Notes under the pieces: model-generated
What the model was told of the DNA's origin: nothing
What the model saw: only the letters and a program-made list of their open reading frames with translations
Databases searched by the model: none
Source: Microcaldota archaeon
GTDB taxonomy: Archaea > Micrarchaeota > Micrarchaeia > Micrarchaeales > Micrarchaeaceae
Length of the DNA: 6,959 bases
Assembly (NCBI GenBank): GCA_021819045.1
Contig: JAKASM010000017.1
Span: forward strand, 1-6,959
Direction of reading: 5' to 3'
Position numbers and translations under genes: made by a program
Shown here: one piece after another, positions 1-6,384 of the stretch
How the letters are laid out: each line of letters opens with the position of its first letter
Position numbering within the stretch: position 1 is the stretch's first letter

Positions 1-2
1 CA

Positions 3-1679
3 GAGCCTAAAACTACATCAACATCTACAATGCAAAGAATAGCCGAAGTGGTCGCCCACGAGCTTGCGCACCAATGGTTTGGAGACCTTGTGACTTTGGC
101 ATGGTGGGATGATACATGGCTCAATGAGAGTTTCGCTACATTCATGAGCTACAAGGCTATTGGAAGCGTATTTCCTGCTTGGGATGCTGAAGCCAAGTAT
201 CTAGACCAAGAGGTATCAAGAGGATTTGCAAGCGATGATTTTTTAGCAGCACACCCAGTAAGCGTGCATGTTAGTGATCCTGCCCATGCAGGTGCAATGT
301 TTGATGACATAAGCTACAGGAAGGGAGGAGCACTTTTGCTCATGTTCAACGACTATGTAGGTGAGGCAATATTCCGTGGAGGGTTGAGGAGGTACCTTAA
401 AAAGCACTCATATTCAAACGCATCGAAAGAAGAGCTATGGTCTGCAATTGATGATTTTGCATCAACCCAAGGCAGGCGCACAAGGCTGCATAATATTGCG
501 TCCAAATGGATAGAGTCCCCTGGGCACCCTACTGTCTTTGCCCGCGAGAACAAGGCAGGGATCACACTCAAACAGCGCAGACTTACACTGTTAAAAAACT
601 TGAATGCAAGACCATGGCCAATACCTATCAGATACACTTCAAGCAATGGAAAACCCACATCCAGATTGCTAATGCTTACCAGAGAAAAGGCAGAATTGAG
701 GGGAAAAACAAAAGTAAAGCTCAATTTCGGGCAAGCCGGCTTCTACAGGGTAGGATATTCAAACAGGCTTTTGGACTATGCCGGAACTCTTGCGAAGATG
801 CGCAAGGTTTCAGGCAAGGACATCTGGGGGATAGAGAATGACCTTTTCTTCTTTTTGCGCTCAGGACGGCTTCCGCTTAACAAATATCTTGATTATATAG
901 CAAGATACCTGCCGCATGCCGGTTACCCTGCCAATTCAAACATATCATCTCATCTCTCTTGGCTATACTCAATTACCGATGGATATCCAGTTAGAGAAAA
1001 AATAAAGGAGGCTGGAATTTCTTATCACCTGACGCTGCTCAATAGATTAGGCTGGAAAAAAACTCCTGGGGAAAAAACATACGATACTGCAATGCGAAAC
1101 TCCGCCCTTCTCTGGTTAGGCACAGCAGGCGAGCATAAAACGCTGAAATTCCTCACAGAAAAGTTTGCCAGAAATAAACAGATAGACCCAGAAATAAGGA
1201 GCGCGGTATACATCTCAGTGGCGCAGAACGGAGGAAGAAACGAGTTTGCCATCATAAAGGAGAGATATAATGTGTCCAACTCTCCAGAAGAAAAAAGGAT
1301 TCTGCTTGCAGCGCTAGGAAACTTTAATAACACCTCTTTAATCGAGTCTTCCTTAAGATTCGCCATGTCAAAAAACGTTAGACTGCAAGATTCAATCTTC
1401 ATACCAATCCAGACATCAAAGACCGCTTTAGGCAGAAAGCTCCTTCTTAAGTGGCAGATGGCGAATTGGCATAAACTTATGGAGCTTTACGATCCATCAG
1501 CAAATATGCTTAGTGGCCTTACGCTTGCACTCTCTACTCAGGCAGATGCGGATGCAAGGAACAAAATAGTCCGCTTTTTCTCCAACCCCAAGAATCTTCG
1601 TGGTGACATCGAAAGAGATGTCAAGATAGCGATAGAGAGCATAGATGCAAATATAAAAGTCCTCGCAGCAAATACATAG
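3..1679 (+). CDS. M1-family zinc aminopeptidase, 5' end outside the window (partial)
   Basis: A metallo-aminopeptidase that removes N-terminal residues from peptides, probably cytosolic and downstream of the proteasome or tricorn protease, as known for archaeal factors F2/F3. The window opens inside the gene: the frame is open from base 3, and the ATG at base 30 is internal because the active site follows at once. HELAH (57-71) holds the two zinc-binding histidines and the catalytic glutamate. Exactly 18 residues later, in WLNES, comes the third zinc ligand Glu (126-128), giving HEXXH-X18-E. The transition-state tyrosine is in SYRKGG (315-317). FGQAGFYRVGY (about 726-758) opens the beta-sandwich that precedes an ERAP1-C-like helical domain, which fills the rest. 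The GAMEN substrate motif and about 230-260 N-terminal residues lie off the left edge. The C-terminus looks complete. The gene probably shares an mRNA with the next one. The family call is very secure; the exact subfamily is inferred. Confidence 0.95.
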   Translation, partial: EPKTTSTSTMQRIAEVVAHELAHQWFGDLVTLAWWDDTWLNESFATFMSYKAIGSVFPAWDAEAKYLDQEVSRGFASDDFLAAHPVSVHVSDPAHAGAMFDDISYRKGGALLLMFNDYVGEAIFRGGLRRYLKKHSYSNASKEELWSAIDDFASTQGRRTRLHNIASKWIESPGHPTVFARENKAGITLKQRRLTLLKNLNARPWPIPIRYTSSNGKPTSRLLMLTREKAELRGKTKVKLNFGQAGFYRVGYSNRLLDYAGTLAKMRKVSGKDIWGIENDLFFFLRSGRLPLNKYLDYIARYLPHAGYPANSNISSHLSWLYSITDGYPVREKIKEAGISYHLTLLNRLGWKKTPGEKTYDTAMRNSALLWLGTAGEHKTLKFLTEKFARNKQIDPEIRSAVYISVAQNGGRNEFAIIKERYNVSNSPEEKRILLAALGNFNNTSLIESSLRFAMSKNVRLQDSIFIPIQTSKTALGRKLLLKWQMANWHKLMELYDPSANMLSGLTLALSTQADADARNKIVRFFSNPKNLRGDIERDVKIAIESIDANIKVLAANT

Positions 1680-1682
1680 GTG
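1678..1682 (+). promoter_or_regulatory. Shine-Dalgarno site AGGTG overlapping a stop codon
   Basis: AGGTG matches the archaeal anti-SD core (GGAGGTGATCC) and lies 7 bases before the TTG at 1690. It shares bases with the TAG stop of the aminopeptidase gene. It supports the TTG start over the ATG at 1708, which would be 25 bases away, and suggests translational coupling. Confidence 0.6.
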
Positions 1683-1689
1683 TATATTA

Positions 1690-2769
1690 TTGCATGCTCT
1701 TTTGCTGATGCTGACAATTTTTTTATCAATTGTATGGCTAGGCCTTATCGGCATAGCTGTAGCCGGCGCAGCATATCGTGAAAAGCCCAAGGCGTGGCAT
1801 CCGTTCTCCGAAAACGCACTTGTTATAGTCCCGTGCAAAGGAATGGACATAACAATAGAAAAAAACCTGCATTCAATAAAAAAACAGGAGTGCGGGAAAA
1901 TAAAAATTGTTGCAGTAGTAGACAGTATTAACGATGCCGCAGTAAAAACAATAAAAGACGTCGGAATAAAGCTGGCTGTATCATCACAAAAATACAAGCA
2001 CTGTAGCGGCAAGGTAGCCGCCATATGCACTGCGTTGTCTAAGTTTAAGGGGTATTCCGCATACGCCATAATAGATTCGGATGTAGAATGCGAGCATAAC
2101 CATATAAAAGACCTGCTAGCCCCATTGACCGATCCAAAGATAGGAATCTCTACAGCGTACCCGTATTTTAATCCAATTGGTGGCTTTTGGGCAAAAGTAA
2201 AGATGGTGTGGGGCTTTGTAGGAAACGGAATGATGGAATCTGAGCTAACGCGTTTTGGCTGGGGAGGTTCGATAGCTTTTAGGGGCGGCATGTTAGGCAG
2301 GAAGGAACTCGCTATACTTTCTAAAGCGATCTCTGATGACATCGCCCTCGTACACATTGCAAAGCAAAAAGGGTTGCGCATAGAGTATGTTAACAACGCG
2401 AAAATAAAAGTAAATGTGCGTGAGAACCGGAAAAGTTTTTTTGAGTGGTCTAACAGGCAGACAGCGCTTACACTTCTTGGTAACAGAAAACTGCTTTATA
2501 TGGGGGTGTCTCTTTACTTAGCGCAGCTTTTACTCCTTGTTCTTGGCATTACATTATCAATTGCAGTTTCACTATTGTACCTTATCCTGTTACTGCCATT
2601 CGCATTAAGCGCGTGGAAGGCCTTCCAAAGGGCGAAAAGAGATAGGTTGTGGGTGCTTCCAATATCTTTTATTATTAATTTCATATTCCTATGGAATCTT
2701 ATAAAAGCATCAAAAATGAAGCAGATTACCTGGAGAGGTAGAACGTACCCCCTCACCAATCCATTTTGA
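1690..2769 (+). CDS. Membrane glycosyltransferase, GT2/GT21 (ceramide glucosyltransferase-like)
   Basis: Predicted 359-residue integral membrane glycosyltransferase that moves a sugar from a nucleotide-sugar to a lipid acceptor on the cytoplasmic face. Residues 2-28 form an N-terminal membrane anchor. The GT-A catalytic domain has VIVPCKGMD (45-53), VDS (77-79), SGKVAAICTAL (106-116), the DXD metal and nucleotide site DSD (129-131), GWGGSIAFR (190-198) and the catalytic-base region SDD (215-217). WSNRQ (253-257) stands where this family has its (Q/R)XXRW-like motif. Two or three hydrophobic segments follow (about 270-308 and 321-340). The end, ITWRGRTYPL, is typical of GT21/HpnI-like enzymes. 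The start is TTG, chosen for the AGGTG site 7 bases upstream; TTG 1702 and ATG 1708 are alternatives that would shorten the anchor. It lies 10 bases after the aminopeptidase stop, so it is probably co-transcribed. The fold is secure; the substrate (glycolipid or surface glycan) is unknown. Confidence 0.85.
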   Translation: MHALLLMLTIFLSIVWLGLIGIAVAGAAYREKPKAWHPFSENALVIVPCKGMDITIEKNLHSIKKQECGKIKIVAVVDSINDAAVKTIKDVGIKLAVSSQKYKHCSGKVAAICTALSKFKGYSAYAIIDSDVECEHNHIKDLLAPLTDPKIGISTAYPYFNPIGGFWAKVKMVWGFVGNGMMESELTRFGWGGSIAFRGGMLGRKELAILSKAISDDIALVHIAKQKGLRIEYVNNAKIKVNVRENRKSFFEWSNRQTALTLLGNRKLLYMGVSLYLAQLLLLVLGITLSIAVSLLYLILLLPFALSAWKAFQRAKRDRLWVLPISFIINFIFLWNLIKASKMKQITWRGRTYPLTNPF

Positions 2770-2792
2770 GTTAACCTCCACTACCCGCCCCT

Positions 2793-2808
2793 CAAAAGCC
2801 TTAAATAT
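2793..2808 (+). promoter_or_regulatory. Putative archaeal promoter (BRE/TATA) of the orphan gene
   Basis: An A-rich BRE-like run (CAAAAGC) is followed by the TATA-like box TTAAATA at 2801-2807. The box centre is about 27 bases before the ATG at 2831, so the transcript would be leaderless or nearly so. No SD site is seen before that ATG, which fits. Confidence 0.55.
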
Positions 2809-2830
2809 CATTTACAGCATTTCTTCTCTT

Positions 2831-3778
2831 ATGGAAAAAGAGCAAACAACATGCACAACATCTGCAGATAATGCAAGGCTGCTCAGCAGCGGGAGATGGC
2901 AAAGCTGCAGTTCGCTTATGGAAGGTTCCGCCATAATCTTAAGGGGAGGTAGCGCAAGAAGAGTCATAATAATGTGCAGAGAAGCAGGCGAAGAAGAGAA
3001 CGAAACCCAATTTAATGGGTATAAGTACACAGTTGAGCTCTATGAAGGCGGAGCATACGCGAGTTTCTATGTTGTTGCACATTATAAGGAAGGAATATTC
3101 AGAATAGACCCTGAAGTTCCAGAAAACATGTGCCCCGCCCCGCACACGTTACTGAGAGGTTTGGGGCTTACTCCTGAAGGCAGCGCGGATCTCTCCCTTA
3201 TCAAGTATGCATACCCAAAACCTGAAGCTTTGGAGCTATTAGAACATGATGGAATCATATATGCGTCTTTAGGCACAATAGCAATAGAAATTAGAGGCCA
3301 ACCAAATAATGTGGGTGAAATAAAGTTCCTGCTCCCATATTTCCGTATAGGCGACGAGATTGTTGAGGTGGCTGACAATTTCTTATGCAATAAACTACGG
3401 CATAAAACCTCAGTTATGGAATTTGATTACATAATGGATACCGACTTAGAACAGAAGCCTGTACTCGCTGCGATGTGCCGTGACGGAGTATTTTATGATG
3501 TAAATAAGCTTATATTTACGCGCCCAGATCCGCAGGCGGAGCATCCGGATGCAAACATTAGCCTTTACAGTTGCGTAAACCGATCTGCGCCGCAGCAGAG
3601 GTTTGCATTAATTAGGTATCATCCCGGTTCGGAAAGGTGGGAATTTGAATGCTTGGCATTAGAAGAGAATTACGACAAAATAATAAAGGATTTCCCAACA
3701 TTAATGCAAGGCGTAACCCAGCAGACGACAGGGTATACAACAGAAGTTGCTCTTCGCAGAACGGAAAATCAGCCTTAA
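2831..3778 (+). CDS. Hypothetical soluble protein, family not recognised
   Basis: A 315-residue protein I do not recognise. It has no signal peptide or membrane segment and is moderately acidic, so it is likely cytoplasmic. The body alternates short hydrophobic strands with charged turns (for example YTVELYEGGAYASFYVVAHY, 66-85), suggesting a beta-rich fold. A short pattern recurs three times: KEGIF (86-90), HDGII (139-143) and RDGVF (217-221), possibly beta-hairpin repeats. Eight cysteines (8, 26, 49, 101, 186, 216, 248, 274) are scattered without a CXXC pair, so a zinc ribbon or Fe-S site is not indicated. The N-terminal 30 residues and the C-terminal tail (about 295-315) are polar and probably disordered. 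ATG 2831 is chosen because a TATA-like box lies about 27 bases upstream. It appears to be a single-gene unit between two operons. The gene itself is likely real; its function is open. Confidence 0.8.
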   Translation: MEKEQTTCTTSADNARLLSSGRWQSCSSLMEGSAIILRGGSARRVIIMCREAGEEENETQFNGYKYTVELYEGGAYASFYVVAHYKEGIFRIDPEVPENMCPAPHTLLRGLGLTPEGSADLSLIKYAYPKPEALELLEHDGIIYASLGTIAIEIRGQPNNVGEIKFLLPYFRIGDEIVEVADNFLCNKLRHKTSVMEFDYIMDTDLEQKPVLAAMCRDGVFYDVNKLIFTRPDPQAEHPDANISLYSCVNRSAPQQRFALIRYHPGSERWEFECLALEENYDKIIKDFPTLMQGVTQQTTGYTTEVALRRTENQP

Positions 3779-3796
3779 TTTAGTAAAGATTCGGAA

Positions 3797-3804
3797 TTTT
3801 GTTT
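3797..3804 (+). terminator. Possible T-rich terminator
   Basis: TTTTGTTT lies about 20 bases after the stop of the orphan gene. Archaeal RNA polymerase can stop at oligo-T tracts without a hairpin. This one is interrupted and short, so the support is weak. Confidence 0.25.
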
Positions 3805-3838
3805 AAACCTGCAACTTACAGTTAACGAGCTGCGTACC

Positions 3839-3846
3839 TATAAATA
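3839..3846 (+). promoter_or_regulatory. Putative archaeal TATA box of the CCHH protein/aSelBL operon
   Basis: TATAAATA is a near-consensus archaeal TATA box. Its centre is about 36 bases before the ATG at 3879, placing the start of transcription near 3868-3870 and leaving a leader of roughly 10 bases. An earlier ATG at 3866 is followed by a stop after one codon and is not used. Confidence 0.55.
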
Positions 3847-3878
3847 TCTTTATTGAGTAATAAATATGCGGTAATCGC

Positions 3879-4118
3879 ATGGTAAATCCAAATAAAATAG
3901 TACTAAAGATTTTCGACAAGAAAACAAGCAGAGAGAAGAGGGCTCATAACTGTGACTTATGCCAGGCTTATAAGAGGGAGGCAGCAAAAGGAGACCTCGA
4001 TGCAATCAGATTCTACAAATCTCATATAAATCACGTGGTAAAGAAATACGGGGGTGTGACACTTATTTTTGACGCAAAAGAGAAGCTACCGCTTCTGGCT
4101 CCATCAAAGACAAAATAG
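3879..4118 (+). CDS. Small basic protein with a possible CCHH zinc site
   Basis: A 79-residue lysine-rich protein I cannot assign to a named family. It carries C25-X2-C28 and, 20 residues on, H49-X2-H52. This order and spacing would suit a small CCHH zinc module with a helix between the pairs (about 29-48, YKREAAKGDLDAIRFYKSHI). A beta-type segment (VTLIFDA) follows. The many basic residues fit RNA or DNA binding, but that is inference. It has no signal peptide or membrane segment. It is the first gene of a tight pair: its stop is 8 bases before the start of the SelB-like gene, so the two are probably made together, and a role around the ribosome or tRNA is the natural guess. The ATG is chosen for its TATA box and the lack of a usable earlier start. 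Zinc binding is a prediction from four residues only. Confidence 0.78.
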   Translation: MVNPNKIVLKIFDKKTSREKRAHNCDLCQAYKREAAKGDLDAIRFYKSHINHVVKKYGGVTLIFDAKEKLPLLAPSKTK

Positions 4119-4126
4119 GCTTTTCT

Positions 4127-5032
4127 TTGAAGCACATACTTGTAGGTATACCGAATAGCCACAGGCTGGCATCAGAAATCGGCAAAGTTGGATCTAAGAA
4201 TGGGATAACCTTTTACGATAGAAAGTCTGAAGGCTTTATAATCGTTTCAATGGTTCCCTCGGATTTTGAAAGCAAAGCCACATATCTCGCAGAAGTGATC
4301 TCTTTAGCAAAAACAAACATTCTAGACACAGAAGAGATAGGGAGGCTTTTTGGTGAATCCGCAGTAGGGGCAGAGCTAATGGGAAGCCGCCTCCTCATAA
4401 CAGAGAATGCTGACGCTTCTTCCATGCTCACTAAGGCAGGCATTAAACACACCCAGGTAAAAAAAGAGAGCATAATAGAAACCTTGAAATCTGCAGGTGC
4501 AGCAGAGGCCGGGCTCCCAGCTAGAATTCAAATAGATAAGTCCTTCAATGTCAAGGGAATAGGAACGGTTCTATTGGGCATAATCACCTCAGGCATGCTT
4601 CATAAGCATGACCAACTTATGACCCCAGATGGAAAACAGGTCATCATCAGGTCCATACAAGTGCAGGATGATGATGTTGAAGCTACTGGAGAAGGAGCGC
4701 GCATAGGGATAGCCATAAAAGGTGCGGATGAGTATGAATTTGAGAAAGGCGACGTGCTAGCTCCAAACCCCATAGATAAGGTTGGGCGCCTCAAAGCGTC
4801 AATAAGCGTAAGCAAGCTTGCAGGAGATAGGACTCTTGATTATAAGGAGATGTGGCTTGTCAGCGGCTTCAGGTCAAGCTTGTGCAAAGTCTCTGAGGAT
4901 ACTGGTGGTTCAGTAACAATACTACTATCAACCAAACTGCCTCTTGAATCGGGAGAGAAGTTCCTGCTGGTCCGCAATGCAGCCCCCCGCATATTTGCAG
5001 GCGGTACAATATTAGAAGTCTCACCCAAATAG
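4127..5032 (+). CDS. Archaeal SelB-like translation-factor paralogue (aSelBL) with a degenerate G domain
   Basis: A 301-residue relative of EF1A/SelB. Residues 1-122 correspond to the G domain but have lost the GTP signature: the P-loop position reads GIPNSHRLAS with no GK(S/T), and no DXXG or NKXD is visible. Residues about 132-212 are the beta-barrel domain 2, with the SelB-like signature NVKGIGTVLLG (141-151) and MLHKHDQL (157-164). Residues about 220-301 are domain 3, which contacts aminoacyl-tRNA in this family. The SECIS-binding C-terminal domain of true SelB is absent. This matches the published aSelBL family, found in archaea without selenocysteine and often with a broken GTPase domain; its role is unproven. 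The start is TTG; the next in-frame ATG would remove the first 41 residues, including the first G-domain strand (HILVGIP). A weak TAGG lies 7 bases upstream. The family call is strong. Whether it still binds tRNA or the ribosome is inferred. Confidence 0.87.
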   Translation: MKHILVGIPNSHRLASEIGKVGSKNGITFYDRKSEGFIIVSMVPSDFESKATYLAEVISLAKTNILDTEEIGRLFGESAVGAELMGSRLLITENADASSMLTKAGIKHTQVKKESIIETLKSAGAAEAGLPARIQIDKSFNVKGIGTVLLGIITSGMLHKHDQLMTPDGKQVIIRSIQVQDDDVEATGEGARIGIAIKGADEYEFEKGDVLAPNPIDKVGRLKASISVSKLAGDRTLDYKEMWLVSGFRSSLCKVSEDTGGSVTILLSTKLPLESGEKFLLVRNAAPRIFAGGTILEVSPK

Positions 5033-5581
5033 CTTTTTTATAAACTCCACAATCTGGTTGATAATACTGGAGATCGGGTTTGATGACACATTGCTTTGCC
5101 CATATGCAGCAGTTGTTGTGCTCAAACTTGTGCTTGTGGTTGTTGTAGGAAGAATGGTCGTCGTGCCAATACTAGTTGTAGTCGCTATAACAGTCGAAGT
5201 GGCCGTCGTGGTTGGCAGAATCCCGCTCACGTTACTATAAATATTAAAGTCAACCATATCGAGCCTTGGTATATACAAAACCCTAACCAGCTCTACATAT
5301 ATCCCGCTCTGCCCGTATACTTTCTGGGGTTTGCCAAGAGCCAGGTAATATGGCCTACCGTTCAAAGTCACGCCTGACTCGTTTGGAGCTATATAATTCT
5401 GCTGAAGGGTAATGTTTGGGTTCCCAATAGGAAGCGTCGTTTTCCCATATGTTGATATGTTTATAATATGGTATCCAGACTGCGTAGTATTGTTATATGG
5501 TGTCACTGTAAATCCAAGCGGCTGTGGTACCGGAGGATATATGGTAAAGATCCACGCACTTAAAAGCATTAGAAGTAACAT
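5021..5581 (-). CDS. Membrane-anchored surface protein with Thr-rich stalk (start uncertain)
   Basis: Probably an exported, glycosylated surface protein of unknown function. From ATG 5581 it has 186 residues. It opens with a hydrophobic anchor (MLLLMLLSAWIFTIYP), then a beta-rich outer domain of about 100 residues, then a Thr/Ser linker of about 39 residues (5105-5221). It ends in an amphipathic tail, NPISSIINQIVEFIKKLFG, which is too short and charged to be a membrane span. Six or seven N-X-S/T sequons lie outside the anchor. The start is unsure. The frame is open upstream to TTG 5701, which would overlap the preceding gene by 14 bases but has no ribosome site. TTG 5602 would give a classical Lys-containing signal segment (MCIKLDLM). 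ATG 5581 is preferred as the only ATG, with an AT-rich TATA-like stretch about 30 bases before it. It follows gene 5688-6233 and is probably its operon partner. The last 12 bases overlap the end of the SelB-like gene on the other strand. Confidence 0.72.
   Translation of the reverse strand: MLLLMLLSAWIFTIYPPVPQPLGFTVTPYNNTTQSGYHIINISTYGKTTLPIGNPNITLQQNYIAPNESGVTLNGRPYYLALGKPQKVYGQSGIYVELVRVLYIPRLDMVDFNIYSNVSGILPTTTATSTVIATTTSIGTTTILPTTTTSTSLSTTTAAYGQSNVSSNPISSIINQIVEFIKKLFG
5034..5039 (+). terminator. Oligo-T terminator of the aSelBL operon
   Basis: A run of six T begins 2 bases after the aSelBL stop, as expected for an archaeal U-tract terminator. It lies inside the opposing gene, where it forms the Lys codons near that gene's C-terminus, so coding need alone could explain it. 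Confidence 0.4.
5105..5221 (-). repeat. Low-complexity Thr/Ser-rich coding repeat
   Basis: This tract encodes a stalk of imperfect TTT-x repeats (for example ILPTTT, near-repeated as ILPTTTTSTS). On the plus strand it reads as degenerate GTTGT/GTCGT units. Such stretches are common mucin-like O-glycosylated linkers in archaeal surface proteins and tend to change length by slippage. Confidence 0.75.
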
Positions 5582-5687
5582 CAAATCCAATTTAATACAC
5601 AAGTGTGTCTTAAAATAGTTTTTGTTTGTTTCTTCAAAAGCTGCATTTAATCTGATCCGGCTCAACTTGAATTGTACGTCGCCAGAT

Positions 5688-6233
5688 TTAGCCCAGTACA
5701 AAGGTTACATTGGTGATAGTTGCATTTTGGCCTGTCATCACAGTTGCATGCTGGTTTATCAGAGCCAAACCCAATGCACATACGCTGCCGGGTGGGCAAT
5801 AGGGTGAGCTCACTCCATATAGGCTTATGTTGTAAGGCGTTGACGGTTCAAGTCCTTGGAATATTATACTGTATTGATCATAGTTATTGTAGTATCCATA
5901 TATTTGTGAGCCGGCGGATTGGGAGCTGCTGTTAGTGTACCCGCCTCCTGAAGGGGTGGGTATGTAATATGTCTTAACAGGAACAGAAATGTTATAGCCC
6001 TGACCGACTACTGATGCCTGAAGATTTACCGCTCTTCCGAAGGGTATCACGAATACTACCTGAATAATTGCGGTTCCTTTGGAAAGCGACGGCTGCCGAA
6101 TTGATGATATAATGTTGGGGGCTGACCCTCGTGCTCTAATGAACGCTGCAACACTGAATAAAATAGCTATAAGGCTTACCGCAAGAGCAAATGCGAGCAA
6201 ATCATCGGTCATCTTGCCGTGCTGCGATGCCAT
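5688..6233 (-). CDS. Membrane-anchored extracellular protein with FN3-like region
   Basis: A 181-residue protein with one N-terminal membrane segment (about 12-31, LLAFALAVSLIAILFSVAAF) followed by RAR, and an outer domain rich in Tyr, Ser, Gly and Asn. The segment YSIIFQGLEPSTPYNISLYG (121-140) resembles the end of a fibronectin type III or other Ig-like sandwich, where a conserved L-x-P-x-T-x-Y motif occurs. Five sequons (N81, N101, N135, N170, N175) suggest N-glycosylation. C146 and C152 (YCPPGSVC) could form a disulfide outside the cell. The short polar N-terminus before the membrane segment also recalls pilin-like proteins, but no clear class III pilin cleavage site is seen. ATG 6233 is chosen because a TATA-like box lies about 27 bases upstream; M8 (6212) is the alternative. 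It heads a two-gene surface unit with the Thr-stalk protein. The exact function is unknown. Confidence 0.78.
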   Translation of the reverse strand: MASQHGKMTDDLLAFALAVSLIAILFSVAAFIRARGSAPNIISSIRQPSLSKGTAIIQVVFVIPFGRAVNLQASVVGQGYNISVPVKTYYIPTPSGGGYTNSSSQSAGSQIYGYYNNYDQYSIIFQGLEPSTPYNISLYGVSSPYCPPGSVCALGLALINQHATVMTGQNATITNVTFVLG

Positions 6234-6255
6234 GTGACTATATCACTATTAGATT

Positions 6256-6270
6256 TATTAATATTTCCCT
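6256..6270 (-). promoter_or_regulatory. Putative archaeal promoter (BRE/TATA) of the surface-protein unit
   Basis: Read on the minus strand, GGGAAA is followed by TATTAATA (6256-6263). The box centre is about 27 bases before the ATG at 6233, so the mRNA would start at or next to the start codon (leaderless). No SD site precedes that ATG. Confidence 0.55.
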
Positions 6271-6384
6271 AATCTGAAAGTAAAAGGGACGTACGAATAA
6301 GCAGGAATAACTGCGACTGTGCAAATTTGTTAGAGTAGAGAGTGGTCACTACATTTATAACGAACAAAAGTCAAAAGGCCAGGT
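6271..6384. other. Intergenic region without a recognisable gene
   Basis: Between the TRAM gene end and the surface-gene promoter I see no tRNA-like fold and no convincing small gene. There is one more TATA-like string on the minus strand (TTATAAAT, 6354-6361) about 120 bases before the surface gene, and a broken T-rich stretch (TTTT-GAC-TTTT in minus-strand reading, 6367-6377) that may end the TRAM transcript. Confidence 0.4.

Noticed and set aside
506..841. A 111-codon plus-strand frame inside the aminopeptidase gene
   Set aside because: It is wholly contained in another frame of a conserved M1 gene and has no recognisable protein features.
1497..2396. A 299-codon minus-strand open frame antisense to the aminopeptidase end and the glycosyltransferase
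   Set aside because: It spans two well-recognised plus-strand genes and their junction, has a Cys/Phe/Ser-heavy composition without domains, and is best explained as a codon-usage shadow.
2939..3390. Two minus-strand frames (2939-3145 and 3082-3390) opposite the orphan gene
   Set aside because: They overlap each other and the larger plus-strand gene, which has its own promoter and more protein-like composition.
4127..5032. True SelB, selenocysteine or pyrrolysine machinery
   Set aside because: The C-terminal SECIS-binding domain is missing, the GTP motifs are lost, and no tRNA-Sec, tRNA-Pyl or associated genes are seen nearby.
5105..5221. CRISPR-like or tandem-repeat array
   Set aside because: The repeats are irregular, have no unique spacers and are explained by Thr codons in a coding frame.
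5058..5618. Plus-strand frames opposite the Thr-stalk gene, one being Val-rich
   Set aside because: The Val-rich peptide is the complement of the Thr codon repeats; the minus-strand product has an anchor, sequons and a stalk, a coherent surface protein.
6290..6384. Possible small RNA or tRNA in the gap between the TRAM and surface genes
   Set aside because: Only short 4-5 base stems occur (for example AGTG-GT-CACT near 6341-6350); there is no cloverleaf, T-loop or CCA-type end.
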